Shown here in pieces: positions 34,042 through 39,908 of a DNA stretch of 39,908 nucleotides. Source of the stretch: RYN-433 sp036558265 (lineage in GTDB: Bacteria > Planctomycetota > Phycisphaerae > Tepidisphaerales > Tepidisphaeraceae); assembly GCA_036558265.1 (NCBI GenBank), contig DATBFY010000779.1:1-39908 (forward strand), in the 5' to 3' direction. A model generated the notes under the pieces. That model saw nothing but the letters and a program-made list of their open reading frames with translations, was not told the DNA's origin and did no database searches. The position numbers were made by a program, and so were the translations under genes. Position 1 is the stretch's first letter; each line of letters begins with the position of its first letter.

Positions 34042-35559
34042 TCATGCCAGGTCGCGCGCGCTGATCGTCGATCGCTCCTCCCAATCCCGCGAGCGCTCCA
34101 GCGCTTGTTGCCACCGTCGCACGCGATGCTCGACCTGATCCTTCGCCATCTTCGGCTCGAACGTCCGATCGACCTGCCAGTTCGATTCCACGTCCTTCGG
34201 GCTGTTCCAGTACCCCACTGCCAGCCCCGCCAGGTACGCCGCCCCCAGCGCCGTCGTCTCGGTGACCTTCGGCCGCACCACCGGCACGCCCAGGATGTCC
34301 GCCTGAAACTGCATCAGGAGATCGTTCGCCGCAGCCCCGCCGTCCACGCGCAGCTCCTTGATCTGGATCCCCGAATCACTCTGCATCAGGTGAAGAATGT
34401 CAGCCACCTGGTAAGCGATCGACTCCAGCGCCGCCCGCGCGAAGTGCGCCGCCGTCGTCCCCCGCGTGATCCCGCTGATGCTCCCTCGCGCATACTGATC
34501 CCAGTGCGGCGCGCCCAGCCCCGCGAACGCCGGCACCAGGTACACCCCGCCGCTGTCCGGCACGCTAGCCGCCAGTTTCTCGACGTCCGCCGACGACTGG
34601 ATGATCCCCAGCCCGTCCCTCAGCCACTGCACCACCGCCCCGCCGATGAACACCGACCCCTCCAGCGCAAACTCCGTCACGTGCTGCCGCTTCCACGCCA
34701 CCGTCGTCAGCAGCTTGTGCTTCGACTCGGTCGGCTCGTCCCCGATGTTCATCAGCATGAAACATCCGGTGCCGTACGTGTTCTTCGCCAGCCCGCGCGA
34801 GAAGCACGTCTGCCCGAAGAGCGCCGCCTGTTGATCCCCCGCGATGCCCGCGATCTTCACGGGTGCGCCAAACAGATCGGGGGTCGTCTGCCCGTATACC
34901 TCCGAGCTCGCCAGCACGTCCGGCAGCACCGCCCGCGGCACGCCCAGCAGCTTGAGCAGCTCATCGTCCCACGTCATCGAGCGCAGGTTGAAGAGCATCG
35001 TTCGCGACGCGTTCGACACGTCCGTCGCGTGAACCCGCCCGCCCGTCAGCTTGTACACCAGCCACGCGTCCACCGTGCCGAACGCCAGCTCCCCGCGCTC
35101 CGCCCGCTCGCGCGCCCCGGGCACGTTGTCCAGCAGCCACCGCAGCTTCGACCCCGAAAAGTACGCGTCGATCACCAGCCCCGTCTTGTGCTGGATCAAA
35201 CCGAGGTGCCCCTGCTGTTTAAGTTGATCGCAAAACCCCGCCGTCCGCCGGTCCTGCCACACGATCGCGTTGTGTACCGGCTCAGCCGTCTTGCGATCCC
35301 ACAGCACCGTCGTCTCGCGCTGATTCGTGATGCCGATCGCCGCGATGTCGACCGCCCGCAGGTTCGCCCGCTTCATCACCTCCACCGCGACCTCGCGCTG
35401 GCTCGCCCAGATCTCGTTCGCGTCGTGCTCCACCCACCCCGCCTTCGGGTAGATCTGCCGGAACTCCTTCTGCGCCACCGCCACGATCTGCCCGCCATGA
35501 TTGAACACGATCGCCCGCGAGCTGGTCGTCCCCTGGTCCAAAGCGAGGATGTGATGCAT
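34042..35559 (-). CDS. glpK: Glycerol kinase
   Basis: Phosphorylates glycerol with ATP, trapping it in the cell as the substrate of GlpD. It has 505 residues from ATG 35559, normal for the family. Seen: LALDQGTTSSRAIVFN phosphate loop, GWVEHDANEIW, GITNQRETTVLWDR, AIVWQDRRT, GTVDAWLVYKLTGG, the signature GDQQAALFGQ, NTYGTGCFMLMN, and DGGAAANDLLMQFQADIL near the C-terminus. GGAGGAG lies seven bases before the ATG, which rules out the longer open frame to 35634. It is first in the operon; I found no convincing promoter or GlpR-type operator upstream. Confidence 0.97.
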   Translation of the reverse strand: MHHILALDQGTTSSRAIVFNHGGQIVAVAQKEFRQIYPKAGWVEHDANEIWASQREVAVEVMKRANLRAVDIAAIGITNQRETTVLWDRKTAEPVHNAIVWQDRRTAGFCDQLKQQGHLGLIQHKTGLVIDAYFSGSKLRWLLDNVPGARERAERGELAFGTVDAWLVYKLTGGRVHATDVSNASRTMLFNLRSMTWDDELLKLLGVPRAVLPDVLASSEVYGQTTPDLFGAPVKIAGIAGDQQAALFGQTCFSRGLAKNTYGTGCFMLMNIGDEPTESKHKLLTTVAWKRQHVTEFALEGSVFIGGAVVQWLRDGLGIIQSSADVEKLAASVPDSGGVYLVPAFAGLGAPHWDQYARGSISGITRGTTAAHFARAALESIAYQVADILHLMQSDSGIQIKELRVDGGAAANDLLMQFQADILGVPVVRPKVTETTALGAAYLAGLAVGYWNSPKDVESNWQVDRTFEPKMAKDQVEHRVRRWQQALERSRDWEERSTISARDLA

Positions 35560-35591
35560 GCGTGGACTCCTCCGCCCAAATGAACAAGTGG

Positions 35592-35610
35592 CACGGGCGG
35601 CCCGCCCGTG
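35592..35610. repeat. GC-rich palindrome upstream of glpK
   Basis: CACGGGCGG-C-CCGCCCGTG, a perfect 9-bp inverted repeat around one base, 33 bp before the glpK start. It may be an operator or a dispersed palindromic unit. A second small hairpin (CCGCGC/GCGCGG, 35641-35659) lies just beyond it. Confidence 0.5.
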
Positions 35611-35735
35611 ACTGGCGCGCCGCGCAAATGGCATTGCACGCCGCGCCTTTTGAGCGCGGAGGCGAGTCTAACCGATCACTCCGTTCCGGTCACAAAATCG
35701 CAAAGAATTCCGCGCACGCGCGGTCAGATACTTCT

Positions 35736-35785
35736 CCCTCTCCCGGTACTCCGGCAGAGGGCCACGGGGGCCAGGGTGAGGTTTT
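35736..35785. repeat. CCGGTACTCCGG palindromic repeat, longer copy
   Basis: CCCTCT-C-CCGG and CCGG-C-AGAGGG form a hairpin with loop TACT, followed by a GGCCAGGGTGAGGTTTTC tail. It shares the core and tail with 16556-16592. It lies in the 766-bp stretch 35560-36324, which otherwise holds palindromes and no convincing gene of usual size. Confidence 0.65.
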
Positions 35786-35799
35786 CGTTGGAGCTGCCG

Positions 35800-35876
35800 G
35801 GTGCCATGTTCACGCCCGCCGCGCGCAGCTTTCGATTCTCCGATCACCGCTCCCGGGCGGGCGTGGACATGCCACC
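35800..35876. repeat. 21-bp imperfect inverted repeat element
   Basis: 35800-35820 (from GGTGCCATGTTCACGCC) and 35856-35876 (to GGACATGCCACC) are inverse copies of 21 bases with two mismatches, around a 35-base centre. Open frames crossing this stretch look like by-products of GC-rich sequence, not genes. Confidence 0.65.
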
Positions 35877-36103
35877 TGTGCTATCCGGCAGACAACACGC
35901 GCATCCCCACCCCTTGCCGTGGCGTCCTCGTGACCCACGCCGCTGGAGCATTTCGCCACACCCGGACCATCGCCCACCACAACCCGCTCCCGGGCGAAAT
36001 GCGCAAGCGGCGCCCGCGGCAGGAGCATCAGCCTGATGAACCAAACCTTCTACGCAAACCCCGCTCAGCAAACGCCGAGATCCGCTACAATGCCATGTGA
36101 CCC

Positions 36104-36202
36104 ATGCGACGAGTGCTCGGCGTCCTTCTAATCCTCGCGGCGGCCGCTTCAGCGGCGATGCTCGTCGCCCCGGGACGACATCTCCCCGTGACGCGTTCTT
36201 GA
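36104..36202 (+). CDS. Very small signal-peptide-like ORF, possible gene remnant
   Basis: A 32-codon ORF: MRRVLGVLLILAAAASAAM, then LVAPGRHLPVTRS and TGA. It looks like a Sec signal peptide with almost no mature protein. A TACAAT box (36086-36091) lies 12 bases upstream, giving a near-leaderless start. It may be the 5' end of a lost secreted-protein gene, the rest replaced by the repeat at 36229-36300, or a true small membrane peptide. Support is only composition and position. Confidence 0.3.
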   Translation: MRRVLGVLLILAAAASAAMLVAPGRHLPVTRS

Positions 36203-36228
36203 GCTCCTGACAAAAGGCATCAAAGAAA

Positions 36229-36300
36229 CCACGGAGAACACAGAGGTCACAGAGAAAGCCAAATCATTTTGACTCTCTGTGTCCTCCGTGTTCTCTGTGG
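36229..36300. repeat. 27-bp imperfect inverted repeat past the DUF1501 gene
   Basis: 36229-36255 (starting CCACGGAGAACACAGAGG) and 36274-36300 (ending CCGTGTTCTCTGTGG) are inverse 27-mers with three mismatches around an 18-base AT-rich centre. It lies 24 bp past the stop of the DUF1501 gene, so it could fold at the 3' end of that mRNA. Its purine/pyrimidine-rich, lower-GC makeup differs from the surroundings. Confidence 0.75.
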
Positions 36301-36324
36301 CTGTCTTATTATGTCCGGAGCATT

Positions 36325-37725
36325 TTAGACTGTTTTAAACAACCCTAACGTCTCAAACCGCCCCCCCAGCACCTTCACGTCATCCGCCTTCAACCAGTCC
36401 CGCATCATCGTCGCGTAGATCTGCCGGAAATCCAGCTTGAACGCCACGTCCCCGCGCGTCAGCTTCTCCTTCCGCAGGTCCGGGTCCGGCCCGTAGAAGC
36501 CCGGCTTGACCGCCCCGCCCATCACGAACAGTGGCGCCGCCTCGCCGTGATCCGTCCCCTGCGAGCCGTTTTCCGCCACCCGCCGTCCGAACTCGCTGAA
36601 CGTCATCACCGTCGTGCGATCCAGATGACCCAGCGCCTTCAGGTCGTCCGCGAACGCCGCCAGCGCGTTCGACAACGTGCCCATCAGCTTCTCGTGACGC
36701 GGCAACTCGTTCGAGTGCGTGTCGAACCCGCCCAGCGTCACGTAGTACACCCGCGTCGGCAGCCCCGCCGCGATCATCTGCGCCACCAGCTTCAGGTCCG
36801 CCGCCAGTGGCGTCGCCGGGTAGCTCGCCTTGTTCGCCACCCGCGCCACCGACGACTTGATCTGCTCCGCGTACACCCGCGCGTTCAACGCCGACCGCTG
36901 CACGAACATGTCCGTCTCGGCCTTCGCCAGGTTCAACGAGCCTTCCGTGCCGTAGGGGATCTTCGGCACGCGTGCCATCTTGTGGTCGTCGTCATCCATC
37001 CCCAGTTCGGTCATCCCTTCCTCGCCGTCGTTGAGCTTCTCGAACGCCGACTTGAGCGCGCCGTTCCGCTGCGCCTCCTGGTACGTCAGCGCCTGCGGGT
37101 TGCGGAACGCGATCGGGATGAACTTCTCCCCTTCCAGTGCGATCGGCGGCGCATTCGTCAGCGCGATCGCCGCCGCCGGATCCGCCGGCTTCACCGCCGC
37201 TTGCGGTTTCGCACCGTTCGGCTTTCCGGGGTCCTCCCCAGAGCAGCACGAGTCAAAATACCGCCCCAGCCACCCCGCGTGCGAAACCCGGTCCGGCATC
37301 GCGCTCGACCAGATGTCCGTCGAACGGAAGTGCGAGCGGTTGAAATTCGGATACCCCACGCACTGGCAGATCGCCAGCAACCCCTCATCGTAAAGCTTCT
37401 TAAATCCCGTCGCCGCCGGATGCACGCCGAAGTCGTCCGTCAGCTTCAGCGCTTTGTCCTTCTTAATGCCGATCCGTGGCCGAACGCGATAGTAATCGTC
37501 GTTGCGGATCGGGATTACCGTGTTCAACCCGTCATTCCCACCGGCCAGTTGCACGATCACCAGCACCTTGTCCGGCCGACCCACCCCGTGCGGATTCGCC
37601 GTGAAATCCGCCGCCATCACGCGCCCGGCGCGATCCAGGAACAACGGGATCGTCGAAGCCGCACTGATCAGACCAGCGCCCCGGGTCAAAAACGATCGAC
37701 GCGAAAAAATCGGGTTCGTATCCAT
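36325..37725 (-). CDS. Tat-exported DUF1501 protein
   Basis: A 466-residue protein with a twin-arginine signal: SRRSFLTRGAGLIS at about residues 8-21, hydrophobic core to about 30. The body is of the alkaline-phosphatase-like sulfatase-related DUF1501 family: VLVIVQLAGGNDGLNTVIPI, LAICQCVGYPNFNRSHF, GGFDTHSNELPRHEKLM, and MTFSEFGRRVAENGSQGTDHGEAAPLFVMG. The function is unknown; DUF1501 and DUF1800 genes pair in planctomycetes and others. Residues about 160-190 form a Pro/Ala insertion that includes NGAKPQAA (170-177), encoded by the short repeat. ATG 37725 is used; a TTG at 37740 with AGGA before it would add five residues. Confidence 0.92.
   Translation of the reverse strand: MDTNPIFSRRSFLTRGAGLISAASTIPLFLDRAGRVMAADFTANPHGVGRPDKVLVIVQLAGGNDGLNTVIPIRNDDYYRVRPRIGIKKDKALKLTDDFGVHPAATGFKKLYDEGLLAICQCVGYPNFNRSHFRSTDIWSSAMPDRVSHAGWLGRYFDSCCSGEDPGKPNGAKPQAAVKPADPAAAIALTNAPPIALEGEKFIPIAFRNPQALTYQEAQRNGALKSAFEKLNDGEEGMTELGMDDDDHKMARVPKIPYGTEGSLNLAKAETDMFVQRSALNARVYAEQIKSSVARVANKASYPATPLAADLKLVAQMIAAGLPTRVYYVTLGGFDTHSNELPRHEKLMGTLSNALAAFADDLKALGHLDRTTVMTFSEFGRRVAENGSQGTDHGEAAPLFVMGGAVKPGFYGPDPDLRKEKLTRGDVAFKLDFRQIYATMMRDWLKADDVKVLGGRFETLGLFKTV
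37197..37219 (-). repeat. Short coding repeat inside the DUF1501 gene (NGAKPQAA)
   Basis: Minus strand AACGGTGCGAAACCGCAAGC plus GG. Identical over more than 20 bases to the copy in the neighbouring DUF1800 gene and read in the same frame, within an Ala/Pro-rich loop that interrupts the family fold. Confidence 0.75.
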
Positions 37726-37771
37726 GGAAAAATCTCTCAAACTGTCCTGCTGGGACCTTATTGCGGCGCCA

Positions 37772-37874
37772 CGTCATCCTGAGGAGGTTCTACCGACGAA
37801 GGATCTGGCATCGAGTGACCAAGCTGACCGCTTCGCCGCACTGTGCTGGATCCCTCGCTCCGCTCAGGATGACG
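37772..37874. repeat. ~103-bp dispersed hairpin element, copy 2
   Basis: Ends CGTCATCCTGAG and CTCAGGATGACG are perfect inverse 12-mers. After the left end both copies share GAGGAGGTTC and CGAAGGATCT, and the right half ends in CGCTCAGGATGACG. The inner arms are more degenerate than in copy 1 (21376-21478), but length is the same. It lies between the DUF1800 and DUF1501 genes, so it would be part of a joint transcript. Confidence 0.75.
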
Positions 37875-37925
37875 TCGCTCGCGCGAACGTTCCAGTAAAG
37901 CATTCACAATCGTACTTCATGAGTC

Positions 37926-39590
37926 TCAGTGCACCTGGTACTCCGGCGTGCTCAACAAAAGCGACACCATCTCCCGCACCCGCCGGTCCGATTCAACCTG
38001 ACCGAACTTGATTGGCTGATCCCCCAGCGTCCCGATCAGCGTCGCCCGCTTATCCGGATGCAGCGGCCGCTGGACGAACCGCCCGATCGCCGCATCCACC
38101 ACCTGCGCCGCCGTCGGCTCCGCCGGTAGACCCGCAAAGAGTTTCACCGGCGACACCGCGTTGACCAGTGCCGCCGCTTGCGGTTTCGCACCGTTCCGTT
38201 CGCGCCTCGCTGCCTGCATCTTTGCCTGGCGCGCCGCCCGCGCCCCCGCCGCCTTCTTCGGCGCGGCAGCGCCGCCGTCCGCCTCCGCCGCGATCGCCAC
38301 CGCCTCCAGCCGCTGCGCCCGCGCTTGCGCGTTCGGCTTGTTGTTCGGCTTGAACATCAACCCCCCCCCACCGACCAATCGCCCCTCCACCATCGCCGAA
38401 CAGACGTTGTAACGGTTGTACAGCGTCGCCGCCGTGATCCACTGCTCGCCACCGGGCCACCCCTTCACGTTGGGCGGTTGAAACAGCTCCTGCCCCATCT
38501 TCCCGAGCTGCGCCGCCAGCATCACGCCGTTCGGCGTCAGGTCCAGCATCCGCGCCGTGCTCACGCACAGCTCGGTCGGGCTCTGGATCAACGCGAACTT
38601 CGCCTTTTCACTGTAGAACGCCGGATTCGTGAACAGCTCCCGCAGCGCCGGCTTCAACTCGAAATTCGAATCCTGCAGCGCCTTGGCGATCGGCGCCAGA
38701 TCGTCCTCGCTGGGATTCGGGCTCACGAAGAACACCCACAGCTTCTTCGCCAGGTATTTCGCCGGCTGCGGCCGCGAGAAGATCAGCTCCGGCACGTCGT
38801 CCGGCTTGAAATTGCCCGTCTGCCCGAAGATCGTCTTGACCTTGTTGTCGTGCGCCCGCGGGCGGAACTGCGCCTCGCCGTCGCGGCCCTGCACGCCCAT
38901 CCCCGTCAGCGCCCGCGCTACCTCGGCGATGTCCTTCTCCGTGTACCCCTGCCCCTCCCCCATCGTGAACAACTCCATGATCTCCCGCCCCAGGTTCTCG
39001 TTGGGCTTCCCGACCACGTTCTTGTCCGCGTCCAGGTAACGCAGCATCGCCGGGTCATGGATGATCGCGGCCACAAGCTTGTGATAGTTCCCCAGCGCAT
39101 ATTCGTGATACAGCTTGTTCTGCTGGATCAGCAACGTCCCGGACTTGACCTCCTGAATCCCCGAGCAGAGCAACCCGTGCCAGAACAGCGTCATCTTCTC
39201 TTCCAGCGGGCGATCCGTCCGCACCATCCGATCCAGCCAGTACCCGCGATACCGCACCAGGTCTTGCCGCCCTAGGCGCTGGATCGTCTTGACCAGTTCC
39301 TTGCGATCGGTCTTCTTGTCGCGGTCGATCGGCGTGTTCTGGAAGTCAGGAAAACTCACTGCCGTAAAGACCGGCCTCGCCCCATCCGGCACTCGGCCGG
39401 TTAGCAGGTATTCGACGGCCGCATCCCGTCCGTAAGAATGCAGGGCATCAACCTGCAGCGGCGTCCCCCCGAATCCCGCCCGGCGAAGCAGGTGGGCCGC
39501 ATCATCACGGCTCCAGTCTTCTGCAAGTGAAGGCTGGGCAACCAGAAACGCGAGCAGCAACGCTGCGAGAGTAAATCGTGTGGATTTCAT
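37926..39590 (-). CDS. Secreted DUF1800 protein
   Basis: A 554-residue exported protein. Sec signal peptide about 1-23 (KSTRFTLAALLLAFLVAQPSLA). The family pattern follows: WSRDDAAHLLRRAGFGGTP, then LVRYRGYWLDRMVRTDRPLEEKMTLFWHGL, LGREIMELFTMGEGQGYTEKDIAEVARALTGMGV, and FQPPNVKGWPGGEQWI. Function unknown; DUF1800 genes are usually next to DUF1501 genes, as here. Residues about 425-475 are an Ala/Lys/Arg-rich insertion that ends in NGAKPQAA (466-473) from the short coding repeat. ATG 39590 is chosen since it begins the signal peptide; GGGAG lies about ten bases upstream. Confidence 0.92.
   Translation of the reverse strand: MKSTRFTLAALLLAFLVAQPSLAEDWSRDDAAHLLRRAGFGGTPLQVDALHSYGRDAAVEYLLTGRVPDGARPVFTAVSFPDFQNTPIDRDKKTDRKELVKTIQRLGRQDLVRYRGYWLDRMVRTDRPLEEKMTLFWHGLLCSGIQEVKSGTLLIQQNKLYHEYALGNYHKLVAAIIHDPAMLRYLDADKNVVGKPNENLGREIMELFTMGEGQGYTEKDIAEVARALTGMGVQGRDGEAQFRPRAHDNKVKTIFGQTGNFKPDDVPELIFSRPQPAKYLAKKLWVFFVSPNPSEDDLAPIAKALQDSNFELKPALRELFTNPAFYSEKAKFALIQSPTELCVSTARMLDLTPNGVMLAAQLGKMGQELFQPPNVKGWPGGEQWITAATLYNRYNVCSAMVEGRLVGGGGLMFKPNNKPNAQARAQRLEAVAIAAEADGGAAAPKKAAGARAARQAKMQAARRERNGAKPQAAALVNAVSPVKLFAGLPAEPTAAQVVDAAIGRFVQRPLHPDKRATLIGTLGDQPIKFGQVESDRRVREMVSLLLSTPEYQVH
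38174..38196 (-). repeat. Short coding repeat inside the DUF1800 gene (NGAKPQAA)
   Basis: Third in-frame copy of the GCGAAACCGCAAGCGG repeat, minus strand, preceded by AACGGT as in the DUF1501 gene. It lies at the end of a low-complexity Ala/Lys/Arg segment. Confidence 0.75.
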
Positions 39591-39740
39591 CGTGAATGAG
39601 CTCCCTTCGGCATGCGGCACACCACTTAAAACGCCGCACGGCAAACTTCGTTGGCCACATATGATGTCGGATTGCTTTGAAAGTCCTTGACTCCCTAAAG
39701 GGCACGGGCGAATATCTCGCCCGGAGTTTCCCCGACACTC

Positions 39741-39823
39741 GGCCTCGTGGCGGAATTGGCAGACGCAACGGATTCAAAATCCGTCGCCCAAAAAGCGTGT
39801 GGGTTCGAGTCCCACCGAGGCCA
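39741..39823 (+). tRNA. tRNA-Leu(CAA)
   Basis: Acceptor stem GGCCTCG/CGAGGCC with discriminator A at 39823. D stem GCG/CGC with AATTGGCAGA loop. Anticodon stem ACGGA/TCCGT with loop TTCAAAA, so anticodon CAA at 39775-39777, reading UUG leucine codons. A long variable arm (CGC...GCG) is typical of class II tRNAs. T arm GTGGG/CCCAC with TTCGAGT. The 3' CCA is not encoded. Upstream, TTGACT at 39687 and a TATCT box near 39714 are a weak promoter candidate. Confidence 0.97.
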
Positions 39824-39873
39824 TATCTGTAATAAGAGCTGATGGGCATGTGACTTACGTTATGTGGGTGTAT

Positions 39874-39892
39874 CCGCGCGATAGCCGCGCGG
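39874..39892. other. Small hairpin at window edge
   Basis: CCGCGCG-ATAGC-CGCGCGG, 7-bp stem, 50 bases past the tRNA, without a T-run. The window then ends in a purine-rich GGAGAGGGAG that could be a ribosome binding site for a gene beyond the edge. Confidence 0.3.
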
Positions 39893-39908
39893 ACCGGAGA
39901 GGGAGATC

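Noticed and set aside
35801..36100. Open frames of about 100 codons in the glpK–DUF1501 gap
   Set aside because: They run through inverted repeats, are rich in Arg/Pro/His/Cys and have no Shine-Dalgarno or recognisable domain.

Overview
The window is GC-rich bacterial chromosome carrying 29 protein genes I can support, a leucine leader peptide, one tRNA, a weak small ORF and several families of short inverted repeats. The DUF1800–DUF1501 pair (Tat-exported), a DUF1080 secreted protein, a diphosphate-type phosphofructokinase and the repeat style point to a planctomycete, possibly of the Phycisphaerae; this is inference from gene content, not a phylogeny. No phage, transposase, CRISPR array or rRNA was seen.

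Layout. 1-739: 3' part of a NifS-type cysteine desulfurase. 961-9492: a tightly coupled chemosensory operon (Hpt-STAS, CheA with its own receiver, CheW, MCP, CheB, CheR), met tail to tail with no spacer by a receiver–PP2C phosphatase (9493-10722, minus). 10870-13913: RecQ helicase and a coupled secreted GH5-like protein. 13932-19271: an unknown lipid-binding-like protein, then Dabb, hisD, a nucleotidyltransferase, hisC and hisB. 19296-22637: phosphofructokinase, DUF1080 protein and a histidine kinase. 22899-26000 (minus): aminopeptidase P-like, accB, accC. 26089-27978: LarE and an unknown membrane protein. 27972-31599 (minus): leuA with a leader-peptide attenuator, then ggt. 31624-35559 (minus): glpK-glpD-glpF. 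35560-36324: a gene-poor stretch full of palindromic repeats. 36325-39590 (minus): DUF1800 then DUF1501. 39741-39823: tRNA-Leu(CAA).

Most interesting system. The chemosensory operon has the parts of a Wsp-type pathway, which in pseudomonads ends in the diguanylate cyclase WspR. Here the adjacent regulator has a WspR-like receiver, but its output domain is a SpoIIE/RsbU-type PP2C phosphatase, and the first gene of the operon fuses a phosphotransfer (Hpt) domain to a STAS domain, the kind of domain such phosphatases act on. I infer a chemosensory array wired to a partner-switching output instead of c-di-GMP.

Regulation. Upstream of leuA lies a complete leucine attenuator: promoter, 22-codon leader peptide with seven Leu in ten residues, mutually exclusive antiterminator and terminator, and a T-run. 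Several promoters (hisC, recQ, the leu leader) place the start codon at or within a few bases of the predicted transcription start, suggesting leaderless or nearly leaderless mRNAs.

Repeats. A short repeat with core GCGAAACCGCAAGCGG sits in frame inside accB, the DUF1501 gene and the DUF1800 gene, always giving the peptide AKPQA in a linker. Two copies of a roughly 100-bp hairpin element with CGTCATCCTGA ends lie between genes, along with other palindromic units.
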